The notes below the pieces were generated by a model. The model was not told where the DNA came from. It did not search any database and saw only the letters and a list, made by a program, of their open reading frames with translations. The translations under genes and the position numbers were made by a program. DNA of 64,000 nucleotides from Loxodes magnus (Eukaryota; Ciliophora; Karyorelictea; Loxodida; Loxodidae): positions 1 through 64,000 of the forward strand of contig CAMPDV010000684.1 in NCBI GenBank assembly GCA_946699065.1, given 5' to 3'. Below are positions 34,485-48,726 of the stretch, piece after piece (position 1 is the stretch's first letter; every line of letters begins with the position of its first letter).

Positions 34485-37400
34485 ATGAAAATTCATTAAA
34501 AAAAAAAAAATGATATTTTTGTATAAGATTAAAAAATTATAAGTCTTAATAGTTGAAAAAAAGTTCCTAAATAAATAACTGGAGATTAATATAAGGGGTA
34601 AGAAATAAATGAAGATTAAATAAATAATTGAATACATAAATACTCAAACGGAAAAAACTGAACAGGTGAAAGATATATAAATTAACCGTGAAGTGGAAAA
34701 GGATATATTAAATATAGTAATGGAGATAAATATGATGGAATCTTATTGAAACAAAAAAGAATGGGTAAAGGATTACTAAAATATAAAACCGGAGAAATTT
34801 GCGAAGGTGAATGATATAATGATATACCTTGAAATGGAAAAGGAGTTTTTAAATATATAAATGGAGATCGATATGAAGGATAATGATCAAATGGTAAAAG
34901 AGAAGGTAAAGGAATACTTAAATACTCAAATGGTGATGTTTTTGAAGGCGATTGAATTTAAAATAAACCTTGAAATGGAAAAGGAGTTTTTAAATATATA
35001 AATGGAGATCAATATGAAGGTATGATAACAGATGGTAAAAGAGAAGGTAAAGGAATACTTAAATACTCAAATGGTGATGTTTTTGTAGGCGATTGAATTT
35101 AAAATAAACCTTGAAATGGAAAAGGAGTTTTTAAATATATAAATGGAGATCAATATGAAGGTATGATAATAGATGGTAAAAGAAACGGTAAAGGAATACT
35201 TAAATACTCAAATGGTGATGTTTTTGTAGGCGATTGAATTTAAAATAAACCTTGAAATGGAAAAGGAGTTTTTAAATATATAAATGGAGATCAATATGAA
35301 GGTATGATAATAGATGGTAAAAGAGAAGGTAAAGGAGTACTTAAATACTCAAATGGTGATGTTTTTGAAGGCATTTGAATTTAAAATAAATCTTGAAATA
35401 GTAAAGGAGTTTTTAAATATATAAATGGAGATCAATATGAAGGTATGATAATAGATGGTAATAGAGAAGGTAAAGGAATACTTAAATACTCAAATGGTGA
35501 TTTTTTTGAAGGCGATTGAATTTTAAATGAACCTTGAAATGGAAATGGAGTTTTTAAATATATAAATGGAGATCAATATGAAGGTATGATAATAGATGGT
35601 AATAGAGAAGGTAAAGGAATACTTAAATACTCGAATGGTGATGTTTTTGAAGGCGATTGAATTTAAAATAAACCTTGAAATGGAAATGGAGTCTTTAAAT
35701 ATATAAATGGAGATCAATATGAAGGTATGATAATAGATGGTAATAGAGAAGGTAAAGGAATACTTAAATACTCGAATGGTGATGTTTTTGAAGGCGATTG
35801 AATTTAAAATGAACCTTTAAATAGAAAAGGAGCTTTAAAATATATAAATGGAAATCGATATGAAGGTATGATAATAGATGGTAAAAGAGAAGGTAAAGGA
35901 ATACTTAAATACTCAAATGGTGATGTTTTTGTAGGCGATTGAATTTAAAATGAACCTTGAAATGGAAATGGAGTTTTTAAATATATAAATGGAGATCAAT
36001 ATGAAGGATAATGATCAAATGGTAAAAGAGAAGGTAAAGGAATACTTAAATACTCAAATGGCGATGTTTTTGAAGGCATTTGAATTTAAAATAAATCTTG
36101 AAATAGTAAAGGAGTTTTAAAATATATAAATGGAGACCAATATGAAGGTATGATAATAGATGGTAAAAGAGAAGGTAAAGGAGTACTTAAATACTCAAAT
36201 GGCGATGTTTTTGAAGGCGATTGAATTTCAAATGAACCATGAATTGGAAATGGAGTCTTTAAATATATATAAATGGAGATCAATATGAAGGATAATGATC
36301 AAATGGTAAAAGAGAAGGTAAAGGAATACTTAAATACTCAAATGGCGATGTTTTTGAAGGCGATTGAATTTCAAATGAACCATGAATTGGAAATGGAGTC
36401 TTTAAATATATATAAATGGAGATCAATATGAAGGTAATATAATAGATGGTAAAAGAGAAGGTAAAGGAGTACTTAAATACTCAAATGGCGATGTTTTTGA
36501 AGGCGATTGAATTTCAAATGAACCATGAATTGGAAATGGAGTCTTTAAATATATAAATGGAGATCAATATGAAGGTATGATAATAGATGGTAAAAGAGAA
36601 GGTAAAGGAGTACTTAAATACTCAAATGGCGATGTTTTTGAAGGCGATTGAATTTCAAATGAACCATGAATTGGAAATGGAGTCTTTAAATATATAAATG
36701 GAGATCAATATGAAGGTAATATAATAGATGGTAAAAGAGAAGGTAAAGGAGTACTTAAATACTCAAATGGCGATGTTTTTGAAGGCGATTGAATTTCAAA
36801 TGAACCATGAATTGGAAATGGAGTCTTTAAATATATAAATGGAGATCAATATGAAGGTAAGATAATAGATGGTAAAAGAGAAGGTAAAGGAATACTTAAA
36901 TACTCAAATGGCGATGTTTTTGAAGGCGATTGAATTTCAAATGAACCATGAATTGGAAATGGAGTCTTTAAATATATAAATGGAGATCAATATGAAGGTA
37001 AGATAATAGATGGTAAAAGAGAAGGTAAAGGAATACTTAAATACTCAAATGGCGATGTTTTTGAAGGCGATTGAATTTCAAATGAACCATGAATTGGAAA
37101 TGGAGTCTTTAAATATATAAATGGAGATCAATATGAAGGTAAGATAATAGATGGTAAAAGAGAAGGTAAAGGAATACTTAAATACTCAAATGGCGATGTT
37201 TTTGAAGGCGATTGAATTTCAAATGAACCATGAATTGGAAATGGAGTCTTTAAATATATAAATGGAGATCAATATGAAGGATAATGATCAAATGGTAAAA
37301 GAGAAGGTAAAGGAATACTTAAATACTCAAATGGCGATGTTTTTGAAGGCGATTGAATTTCAAATGAACCATGAATTGGAAATGGAGTCTTTAAATATAT

Positions 37401-40250
37401 AAATGGAGATCAATATGAAGGATAATGATCAAATGGTAAAAGAGAAGGTAAAGGAATACTTAAATACTCAAATGGCGATGTTTTTGAAGGCGATTGAATT
37501 TCAAATGAACCATGAATTGGAAATGGAGTCTTTAAATATATAAATGGAGATCAATATGAAGGATAATGATCAAATGGTAAAAGAGAAGGTAAAGGAATAC
37601 TTAAATACTCAAATGGCGATGTTTTTGAAGGCGATTGAATTTCAAATGAACCATGAATTGGAAATGGAGTCTTTAAATATATATAAATGGAGATCAATAT
37701 GAAGGCACGCTAATTGATGGTAAAAGAGAAGGTAAAGGAATAATTAAATACTCAAATGGCGATGTTTTTGAAGGCGATTGAATTTAAAATAAACCTTGAA
37801 ATAGAAAACGAGTTTTTAAATATATAAATGGTGATCGATATGAAGGTATGATAATAGATGGTAAAAGAGAAGGTAAAGGAATACTTAAATACTCAAATGG
37901 CGATGTTTTTGAAGGCGATTTAATTGAAAATATGATTTAAGGATTTGGACATTTTATTTACTTAAATGGAGATCAATATGAAGGTACGCTAATAGATGGT
38001 AAAAGAGAAGGTAAAGGAATACTTAAATACTCAAATGGTGATGTTTTTGAAGGCGATTGAATTTAAAATGAACCATGAATTGGAAATGGAGTTTTTAAAT
38101 ATATAAATGGAGATCAATATGAAGGTATGATAATAGATGGTAAAAGAGAAGGTAAAGGAGTACTTAAATACTCAAATGGTGATGTTTTTGAAGGCGATTG
38201 AATTGAAAATATGATTTAAGGATTTGGACATTTTATTTACTTAAATGGATATCAATATGAAGGTACGATAATAGATGGTAAAATAGAAGGTAAAGGAATA
38301 CTTAAATACTAAAATGTTGATTTTTTTCAAGGTTATTGTAAAAATGTTATTTTTTAAGGTATTACTTAAAAAAAATACTATAATGGGGATTTCTATGAGG
38401 GATAATGATTAAAAGGTAAGAGAGAAGGTAATGGTATTTTTTTTTAATCTAATCTTGATATTTGAGATGGCAAATGATTTAATGATAACCTTAATGGTTT
38501 AGGATTTTTAAAATTTTATTCTGGTTTTTAGTTAGTAGGTTGTTTTAGTGAATCTTAAATTTAGTATATTTAAAAATTATTTTTTTTAAATGAATAGATC
38601 TATATCAGTAATTCTTAGGGTTAATGTTAGTGATTATAAAGATCTAAATTTTTAAATCCTTTTCTCGATCCTTGTAATAAAAGTAATTTTTTAAGAAGAA
38701 GTGATTTATTACAGATGGTAATTTAATATTGAATTTTTTAAGATATATGTAAACTACAGTAAACTGACAAGTTTTTTAAATTTTTCTAATTTAGCTTTGA
38801 TAAATTAAGCATTTTGTATGAATAGGAGTAGGAAAATTATATGATTTCTAAAATAAAATGACTTTTGAAACAAATAGTATATTGCAACTTTAAATGTCTT
38901 ATAATAAATTCTAAGTATTTTTCTTAAAATATAATGAACTAAATTTAGTTGCTTTTGTGTTTAAGTATTTTAGTGAAATAATATTTGTAATAGAAGTAAA
39001 AAATAAATTATTTTTAAGAATTTTATTTATATGCTTATGATAAAATTTTTATTATAAATGACTAATTTCCTTTACATTTTCTTAAGAAAATAGCCCTTAA
39101 AGGATGATATAAAGATGATGATTTATATTTTCTTAAAAATTGCTCTTAATTGGAGAATCTGGAAATAGTACATTATTCAAAAAATAATAGTTTTCAAGCA
39201 TTTACAGGCAGCTTTTTAGCAAAGTTTTGTAAGTAAATTCCTTTAAAAGTTTTAAAATTAAAAAGCTAATTTATAAAAAATAAACTAATTATTGAATATT
39301 TAAGGTTAAATGGAGAGTTAATATAGTAATTAGACATTAATCAGAATTAGTTTTTCCCTTAGATTATTTAGTACTGTCCTAATCTTAAAAAATGGAATTT
39401 ATAAATAAAAAATAACGAAGACTCAATTTTAAATTAGATTAAAGGACATCATTTATAATTTTTAAACTTAAATGGCAATTTTAATGTAGAATCATTTTAT
39501 AACTTTATATAATAGAATGAAGTTTAACTCTTATAAGTAAATATAAGCAACTGTTAGTATTTTAGCGATGATAGTTTACTAATGCTATTATATAAAACAC
39601 CTAATTTATAAAGTTTGTATTTAAGGGATTTAGATTTAATTGGAGATGTTTCCATATAACAAATCGGAGATTTTTGTTTAAAGTTAGAAAAGCTAAGTTT
39701 GAAAAATTTGCCTTTAATAAATGATGATACTTTAAGAATTGTTTTCAGAAAATGCAAAAATCTTAGTTTAATAAAACTTTCCCACTTTTAAGATTTAAGT
39801 TAGGAAACCATTAAAATTATAAGGGAAAATAGCTAGAACTTACAATCTTTAAGCTTAATATATGTTAATGAAATTAACGAAGATCATGCTAGAGAAATAA
39901 TACAAATAAAAAGACTTAAAATATTAAAGTTATACGATATTGAGTTATAGGATAATATTATTGCTTTAATATTTTAAAACTGTCATAATCTAGAAATTCT
40001 AGAGTTATATACAATTAACAAACTTAATTGAAAAGTATCACCAATTTGAGATTCATTTAATTCTTCTTATCCTATTTTTAAGAATTTAAAAAAGCTAAAA
40101 TTTGGTATTCATATTAAAATTTTGAAAGCTCATTTAATAGAATTAAAATAAAAATTCTAAAATATAAAGATTAAGATAGAAGACGAAGAGATTGGGAAGC
40201 CACATGAATTTGATGGATACATCGGAAGTATAAATTTCAACTTGAGATGA
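34485..40250 (+). CDS. MORN-repeat protein with C-terminal leucine-rich repeats (F-box-like/FBXL-type)
   Basis: The protein is about 1900 residues under TAR=Gln and TGA=Trp. N-terminal partial MORN repeats are followed by about 25 units of 47 residues, each two MORN motifs (YSNGDVFEGDW.., YINGDQYEGQW..GKREGKG), to about 38310. The MORN Trp is nearly always TGA. A segment near 38640-38800 (SDLLQMVIQYWIFQDICKL) is F-box-like but weak. Then come at least six LRRs of the Cys-containing FBXL/AMN1 type, 39380-40130 (LQSLYLRDL, LEKLSLKNLPLINDDTL, LEILELYTI). It ends at TGA 40248-40250. MORN arrays usually bind membranes or scaffold cytoskeletal structures, and FBXL proteins select ubiquitin ligase substrates. 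Three array units carry an extra TA, which breaks and then restores the frame. ATG 34485 is the first in frame, but the start is uncertain. Confidence 0.85.
34700..38310 (+). repeat. Tandem array of 141-bp units encoding paired MORN repeats
   Basis: About 25 head-to-tail units, nearly identical in blocks. Sub-types alternate between EGMIIDGK, EGNIIDGK, EGKIIDGK and EGQWSNGK versions, and between NKPWNGKG and NEPWIGNG versions. Runs of identical subtype (36500-37650) point to recent unit duplication or conversion. Two variant units with DLIENMIQGFGHFIYLNG occur near 37920 and 38200. Confidence 0.95.
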
Positions 40251-40889
40251 AACTTTTAACTTTTATATTAAAAATTTGAATTAATTAAATAAATAAATTT
40301 ATATACTTATATCTATTAACTTTCCAGGTTATCTAAGTTTATAACTTAAGATAGGAAGTTAGATAGATTATATTTAAGTATCATTAAATAACAAATTAAT
40401 AATTTTAAATTTATATAAAGTGATAACTAATCTAATTTCTTAATCCTTAATTCTATAATTTTATAGCCACAAACTAATAAATATTCACTAAAAATTATAA
40501 AGAATAAGATTATACAAATCAAAGAACTCTAATTAATAAACACCATCAAAAACTAAACTAGTTAATATCTTAACTTTCAATTAATTATAGCAAAATTTAT
40601 AATTAAGTAGGATATTTAAAAATAATAAATTTAAAACTTAACTACTAATATATAACGTCAGTATTTTTAATGACTATTAAGATTATCTAACTCTAATTAA
40701 GAAAGTAAGTTTGATTTAACTTATATATACTATACCTATATAAATCTAAATATTTATAGATATTTTACTTTCTTACTATCTAACTCTTATATTGTTAAAA
40801 TATTTATATAAATACTTCATAGTTAATTTCATCTTTGTAAAAGTATAAATCTTCTATCTCAAATTCTATCTCATCATAATTAGTTAAAT
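40251..40889. other. AT-rich intergenic DNA
   Basis: I see nothing certain here. The reading of the next gene may extend back to about 40670, where an in-frame TGA lies. Confidence 0.4.
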
Positions 40890-43800
40890 ATGTAAATTTT
40901 AGTAAATATAGCCATTTATATATTTTAAGTCTTTTAAATTAATGCATAGATAAGTATTGCTACTACTCTATTTTATTTATCCTAAATAGAAACTAATAAA
41001 TACCTCATATATAGAAATTATAATTAGACTATAATATAGAAAATAAATTTAGAACATATAATATTAGCAAATAAAAGTAATAGGTAAATATTTTAATTCT
41101 AAGCTTATGTAATAACACTATAAGCTAAGCTATTTTACTTATTAGTGATGCTAAACATTCTTCTTAATAGTGTAATTATTAATCTAGCTAGTTTCCTATT
41201 TAATTCTATTCTTACATGTATTGTTTATTATAATATTTTTATATTAGCATCGTTTTTTATCATCTATTTAGTTGCTCTATATTTATGCAATGGAGTATTC
41301 AAGTTTTTAATAGATTTATTTGAAAATCTATAGAATGTAAAAATGTATGTAGACTTAAGTGGATAATGCAATTAGAAAACATACATTAAATTAAAAAAAA
41401 TGAAAGTAAGGCAGCAAAACTAAATAAAAGCAAATTAAGTGGAAATGTATAGTATTATTGTGATATGCTACTAACTCAAATAATTTATTAGATATTTAAT
41501 TTAGAGAGAATAACTGGAGAGAAAGATTGCTTAGCAATAAGAAATTTAAGATGAAAATAAAGAAAAAGAAATTAAAACAAAAAGATAGAAAGAAAAGCTA
41601 AATAATTAAAAGATGAACTTTGCAAAGCTTTAAATTATTATAACTGGAAACTAAAAGTACTTAAGAGTTTTGCTTATCTAAGAACTTAAAATTAAATTTT
41701 TCAAAATTACGAGTAAAAAAAAGTTTAACACAGATTAAAAATTTAACATACAGAAAAGAGAAGTTATTTTGGTGACTAAGAACTACTCTTCATACTCTTT
41801 ATCGGTTTTAATTTAATTTGCTATCTTATCGCCTAAAAATTTTTCCGAGAAGAGATTAACTCTTAAAGTGTTATAATAACATATTAGCATGTTAAATCCA
41901 TTAAAAAAGCGGCTTCCATGGCTTTCAATTTATTGCATTATTAAAGAAAAGTTTAGAGAGGTTAAAATGAAAATTTATAAAGAGATTTTATAAAATAAAC
42001 TTGAATGGTTAGAAGTGATACAATAACATCATTAATTTCTTAGTGAGTCAAATTAACTTGTTAAAAATAAGAAAAATCATAAATGTAAAATGTATCTAAA
42101 TTTAATAAGCAAGCTTTATTAAGAATATAAAAATTCTCGAAATAAAATAAAACAAAACTTAATAGAAATTGCTAAAATAATTAGAGAAAGCAAGAGGAGC
42201 TAAAATAATAGCTTTAATATAAATAAGTCAAATTCCAATATCTAAAGAAATTTCTTGTGCAGGTATTTATATTTGTGACAATAGTTATTTTTCTCAAAAG
42301 GAAAAATAAAAATAATACCCAATGTTATAAATAAAATAAAATAAAAGAAATGAAACTACTCAAAATTATCCAATCAATAATGTAACTAGTTAACAATTAA
42401 ACTTTAAAAAGGCTAGATCAGGAGGCTAATTTTTTTGCAAATGATAGAAGATAAAAATACTTTTTTAGAGGTATTAAGATTTTCAGACTATAACTTTAAA
42501 TTAAATCTTAATTTTGAATATATATTTCATAAAAATTTACTCTCAATAAAGATTTCCAGATTAAAAAGCAAGATCCAGGACAAATGTTTTATACAAGAAA
42601 CTGTAAGCTCAATTAGATCAAACTCAAAATTTCTAAAAATAGTTTTTGAAATTTCTATTACCTAAAATAAAATAATTATATATCTGTACTTCAAGAAACT
42701 CCTCTTTCTACAAATAAAAGCAGTTGTTTAGAAAATTAACATGAAAGATATCTAGACTATTAAGATCGAGTTTCTAACTTCTGCATATTAAATATAAACA
42801 GGCCTTCATTCTTAGATTTATCATTTGAGCTAACTATTATTAAAGGTTATACATTGCTTTATGGTCGCATAATTTTTCAAATAAAAGCATCTTGCAAAAC
42901 CTATATATCCAATCTTGATTCCTTCTATCTAATTTTTCTACTTTTAACATTAAATTTTTAAATTATTAACCACTCTAATAGTATAATCTATTCTCACTTC
43001 TAAAAAATTCTTTAATAGTTACTATTTTTATAGTAAAATCCTTAAAAATAAGTCTTAAATGTAAAGGCTGAAATTAACTTCCTTTTTAGAGCTAACATAA
43101 TTATTCCAAGTTAGCTTTTGACGAAGTATCTAAATATCTATCTAATATTCATAAGCAAAAATATAACTGTTTAAGTATTGAAATTTATAATTGCATTACT
43201 AGACTTATAAGTAAAATTTATCCTCTTTTAACTAAATTTCTCTTTAAACTCTCTATTTACTCAACTTAGCTCTATTATCATTTTTAGGAAGTTCCATAAA
43301 GCCACTTTAATCCTTATAGAAAGTATAATAAGTGTTAGTATCTTTGAATTAAATTGATGTTATAGTATGTTTGTTAGATATTTATAAGAATTGAAAATAT
43401 TAAATTTATTTAGGATTAAAACTTAATAATTTTATGTCTTTAAGATTTTCGTAATATTCTTTTACCTATTTTAATAGAACTATTATTTTAAAATATTTAT
43501 AGCTTTCCTCATCACTTTATGTGTTAGATTTATTTATTTTGTATTAGTCTTTTTTCCAATTTACTAAGTTTTGCTTTTTAATTATTATGTATATATTTAT
43601 TTATGCTGAGTATGATTATGGAGAAATATATGTGTCTATTACACTATTAATCATAAAAAGCACATTTATTAATATTATAGATTTAAAATATTACTAAATA
43701 TCAAATAGATAACTCTGTTTTTGATAACACTCAAAATATCTCTTTCTTATTTCTTTTAAATACAATCTCTTATATCCTAATCCAATAATATGCATTGAAA

Positions 43801-45850
43801 CTTATAATGGAATATTCTTATTTTATGTACTTTAATTGCTCTCTAAAAAACTATAAAATGTAGCCAATTAGGTACTCTTAATTATTTATACATCAGCTAG
43901 TGTTTTTCCTTTATGTTTATTTTCTATTGATACATATCAACACTAAATTTTAAAATATAGTAGAAGTTAATGTTAATATTTCCTTTATTATTATTTTTCA
44001 TCTTTGTATGATTATTATTCAATCTTTTACATTTAAATCATTTCTTAAAGATATTTAAGAAGCTATTTCTTCAATTTTTAGCTTTTTAACTAATATATTG
44101 TGCTTATTTTCTTATTACTCTCTTTTTTTCTTTTATCATAGGAGGAAAGTTACAAATTTGATGATTATTTGAGACTGATTTGATTCGCCCAACTTTTGTA
44201 TAAAGATAATTTGTATAAAGTAAAGTTTAGGAATCTTACTCTATCTGATACTTTTATATATTTTGATATTACTCTTTATTTTTAGATGAGGACTTTATTT
44301 ATTCTAATTTACTAATTACATTTAAACTTATTTTTAGGGTTTATCTAATTATTAAATCAATTCTTTATTTTTATCTAGTTAATTTTTAAAGGTTATAAGG
44401 ATATCTTAGCTTGTTCTTAGTATTAGGATGAAAAATAATTTCCTTTATTAGCATTTATCATCATGCATTTAGACAAAAATTATAAGAATAAGAAAGGTAG
44501 AGAATATTTACCATCATAAAGGTAAAGCATATCAACTATCTTAAGCAATATTCTTTTCTTTAGTGAAGAAAGCTCTAAATTTTAAGAAACTTTGTTTTAG
44601 TAATAATGTTTACAAGTTTTAGCTATTAAAATATTTAAAAAGTAGCTCATAAAGCATTACTTATCAATCTAGCTATCAATATTTAAACTTTCTTCCATCT
44701 TAACTTTGGTTTATTAAGATAGAAGGATGATGCTTTTATAAGACAGATTATTTAGGATTACATAAACTAGATGGAATATAAAGGAAGATTATAAGTTGTA
44801 AATCCTATTTCAGTATTGTTTTGTAATCAAGATAATTAATTAATGATATCAGTATGCTGTATCTACTTTCAAATTTGCATTTTTAACTAATATACCAAAG
44901 TCATAAATTTCAAACTTTATAACTATTTTATATGCTACCTTAGTTAAGTTTAACCAGTTTTTTCAGTCAATTTTATTTCATTCTTTTTCTAATATTACTT
45001 AATGCAACTTTTACTTTGAGTCTGAAGATAGCTTAGTAATCAGAAAATTATCTGAATCAGATATTATAATTACTTCCTTAGATTATAGTTATTTCATATT
45101 AATATTAAAAGAGAAAAATCAACTAGAGTTTTAAGCATATCTTAGCCAGGATAAAAAGCTAAATTAATTATTAGCTAAAATGAGAAGTTATTGTATAGTT
45201 TATAGATAATTAGCAACCTAAAGATGAACTATTTTAAGGTTTTTTCTCATTGTTTTATTTGAATAAAAGCATTTTTGCAATGGGAGTATTTTCTTATTTT
45301 AAAGCTATGAAAAAATTTGGAAGTAATAAGGATAAAGTGCCTAAGAGTGGATATTATAACTAAAGGGACTGATGGATTTATTTGTGATAAAACACTAGAG
45401 ATAAGTAAGATGACACAGAGCTGCTAGAAAAACAACAAAAACCATAAAAAATTAATTGATTATTTAATTAGAAGAGTAAGAAAGGATATATTTTAGATAA
45501 CCAGATATATAGACTGAGGAAATTACGAGTAAATGAAAATTAAAGACTCTAAATTTTAATTGATGTATATAAATGCTGAAATCTTAAGCAAAGAAAAGCA
45601 AGAATTTTAATTTAGATGAAAAAGTATAAAGATAAAATGATGCTATCAATTTAAGTCTAACAGGAAATAATGATGAACAAGAAATATTAACCAATTAATA
45701 TTATTAAGTAGGTATAAATTGAAAAATAATATTATCTAAAGCAAAAAAGAAGAGAAAAAAGATAAATAACATATAACATGAACAATGAAGGATTTCGATA
45801 AGTTCTATCTAGAAATCTTCGAGAATAATAGATCTGAATTAACGCAGTGA
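40890..45850 (+). CDS. Large intron-containing gene, membrane-like N-terminal region, unknown family (duplicate copy 2)
   Basis: From ATG 40890 the reading includes strongly hydrophobic segments near 41150-41310 (LASFLFNSILTCIVYYN; FIIYLVALYLC), then a Lys/Gln-rich helix (about 41400-41650) and further coding-like parts in changing frames. Examples are DKNTFLEVLRFSDYN near 42450 and QETPLSTNKSSCLEN near 42700. Two 19-nt introns (44948-44966, 45187-45205) fit the 3' part, and more are likely. The C-terminal exon reads CLRVDIITKGTDG, DIFQITRYIDWGNYEQ, DKFYLEIFENN, then TGA 45848-45850. An A-run near 45307 is one base shorter than in copy 1 and shifts the frame. I infer a large transmembrane protein. 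The exon structure is unresolved. Confidence 0.5.
44948..44966 (+). other. Candidate 19-nt intron (copy 2)
   Basis: Identical to 661-679 in copy 1, with GT-AG borders and a TTTTTTCAG acceptor. Removing it restores the frame. Confidence 0.6.
45187..45205 (+). other. Candidate 19-nt intron (copy 2)
   Basis: Identical to 900-918 in copy 1, with GT-AG borders. The exon bases just before it differ between the copies, while the intron borders and length are kept. Confidence 0.55.
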
Positions 45851-48484
45851 TGAAACTTAAAATTCCTATAAATTTATGATATAAATAAATTTATAAATCA
45901 AGTGATTATTTAAAATTAAATAGTATTTTTCAATTTTACATCAATTTCTTTTAATATTTATTTTAAATTTTTATTATTTTTATTTTTTACTTTTATAAAA
46001 AAATTTGATAATTAGATAGATATTTTATTTAAATAGTCTTAAACATATTTTTAACTTTCAAGCTATATATTAAAATAAATATTTTTATTTTTTTTAAAAT
46101 TTAAATTTATTAATATTTTCTTTATAGTTACAATTATACGAAAAGAAATATTTTAACTATTAAAGTGTTATAAATATAAAAAAATATTTATTTTTAATAA
46201 TGAATTTTAATTATAGATTAATTTAAAGATTAAGTAGTATTCTATTTAAAATTATAAATATAGTTAAACTTATTTCATTAACTAAAACTATTAAAATTAA
46301 AAATATACTTAATGAACAAATTTTATTTTATGATTAGTATAAATCATCAAAAAATTAGTTTTCATTTAATTTTTAAAAAATGGTTATAATTTAATTTAAT
46401 TTATTAATATTAAAAAGTAGTATATTAAATAAAATTCTACTATTATTTATAAAATGAAAATATCGTAAAATCTTATTAATAATATTTAATATGTATTTGA
46501 TAGTAGTAGTTAAGCTTAAATATTTTAAAAATAGAATTAAGTTTTAGAATATAATAATAGTATGTATAATTTGTAAAAAATAGTAAAATAAGATTTGTTT
46601 ATGCATTATTAAATATTTGGTAATAAATGAATTATATTGTTAATAATATTACTTTAGCTTGTGATTATTGTATAATCTCTTTTGTTAATATTTGTATGTT
46701 TAGTTTGATTTATTTGAATAATTGGTATTTTTGATATGATGAATAAATTTAGGTATTGATGTATAAGTATTTTGATAATATAGATATTGATGATAAATAA
46801 ATATGTGATTATATGTATATAAATGAAGTAGTTAAATAGCTTAATAGTTAATATTGAAATGTTTAATAATATAGCATTAAATATTGATAATTTAGTAAAG
46901 TTATTTAATTTTAATTAAGAAATCTAAATTATAATTTAACATTTAAATCAGTTTTTATTCTTTATCACCTATTTATATTAAAAATATAAGAATAAATAAA
47001 CTTGTTTACTAATTTTAAAATATATTAAATTACACTTTTATATTTACATATAAGCATTTTATTTATAAAGATAAAGCTACTATAAGAAAATTAAACATTT
47101 TATAGAAATATAATTATAGATAGAAATATAAAATAGCAGTATTTAAAATATTAGCTAAATATTTATTATTAAATGCTAATAATTTTTTATTATAAATATT
47201 ATTTTCTACTTCTTGTTTCTATGTTGTTTTAATCTCGCTTAATAAAGTAGAACACTATTTCCTATTTATTTAAAGAAATAAAAACTGTAATTTAATATGT
47301 TAAATTTACTTATTTATATAAAGATTTTAGATTAGGAATTAATATTTATTTATAGAAATATAAATCTAAAATTTAAAGCTAATTGTATTTATTTTAATCT
47401 AGCTTTAGATATAAATACAATTAAAAAAAGAATATATTAAGATTTATTTTTTATTTATTAGTAAATAATAAAAAAATGTAAAATTTATTTTAAATATCAT
47501 TTAACTAAATTAGTCAGATTATTATTCCTTTTTATATTTTTTATTGTTTAGAAGAAATTCTATAAATAAAAGTTAAATTTAAAGTTATTTAAATCAAATT
47601 AAGTTTTTATTATTATACTTCAAATGTTTATTCAACTTTTAATTATTAATCATTTATTTTCAGAGTTACTTCATTCCTTTTTAACTCCTTCATTTCTTAT
47701 TTTTAACAAAAACATTTTACATTCAAAAGCAAACCTTTTTTCATATTCTAAATTGGATACTAAGATTAGAGAAATTTGAGATCATATAAGAGACAAAAAC
47801 TTGAATTAAAAAGATTTAAAAAATAAAAATTTAAAGATTTAATAGCTTATTTGTTATATAAAGAAAATTATTAGTAATCTTTTATTATAAAATATATCTT
47901 ATTCATAGTTTAATTATTAAACAAAAACATCTAAAATTTAATATTAAATGTGCTTCATCAAATCTAAATTATTATTATTTTTATTTAATCATCTTTTTAC
48001 ACAGAATTGTTATATTAAATTAAAGTTACCTTTGCAACTATCCAATATTAAACATTGAGCATCAAACATTTATAAATTAAATTCTATTTTTAGTATTATA
48101 TAGATATATAGAATAACTAATATACTGATTATAAAAAATAAGCTTCTCTTTATTAGTATAAAAATAGCTTATACTAGATTTTACAAATTTTAATTTTAAA
48201 TGTTTATTTTTATAAAATAATTTAATTTTAATGAGGTAAATATATTATAATCCATAAAATAAAATATTTATTAACATTTTTAATTAAGAATCTTTTTAAA
48301 CTTTATATTTAATTATATAAATCAACTAAGTAATATATCATTATATTATTATATTATTATATTATTATGTATTTCCTAAATTTAAATCAATACTTAATAA
48401 TCAACTTAAACAATAACCTTTAAATTTACTATCTTCCTATATTTACTTTATTAACATTATTTAATTATCATTTATTTTATTCAT
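45851..48484. other. AT-rich intergenic DNA (copy 2 of 1564-4188)
   Basis: It is homologous to 1564-4188 and runs straight into sequence equivalent to 5385 onward, so it shows the uninterrupted site of the 4189-5384 insertion. No gene seen. Confidence 0.75.
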
Positions 48485-48726
48485 TTTGTCAACTTATAGT
48501 AATTAAAATGTTTCATTTATATGCTTACATTGCATGTATACTTTATAAGTTAATCAATTGTATCTTTTAAATTAATTAATACAATTATAAAATTAATTTT
48601 TCTCATTTTTGTTCTCTAATTCAAAACTTAAACTAGATTTTTACATTACTATCAAATTAAATTTTATTACTATTCATTTTTACTTTTTATTATATTATAA
48701 TTCATTTTTTTAATTCACTTCGCTTC

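Noticed and set aside
34700-38310. Regular direct repeats that might suggest CRISPR or satellite DNA
   Set aside because: The unit is 141 bp with no unique spacers, and each unit encodes two MORN repeats in frame.
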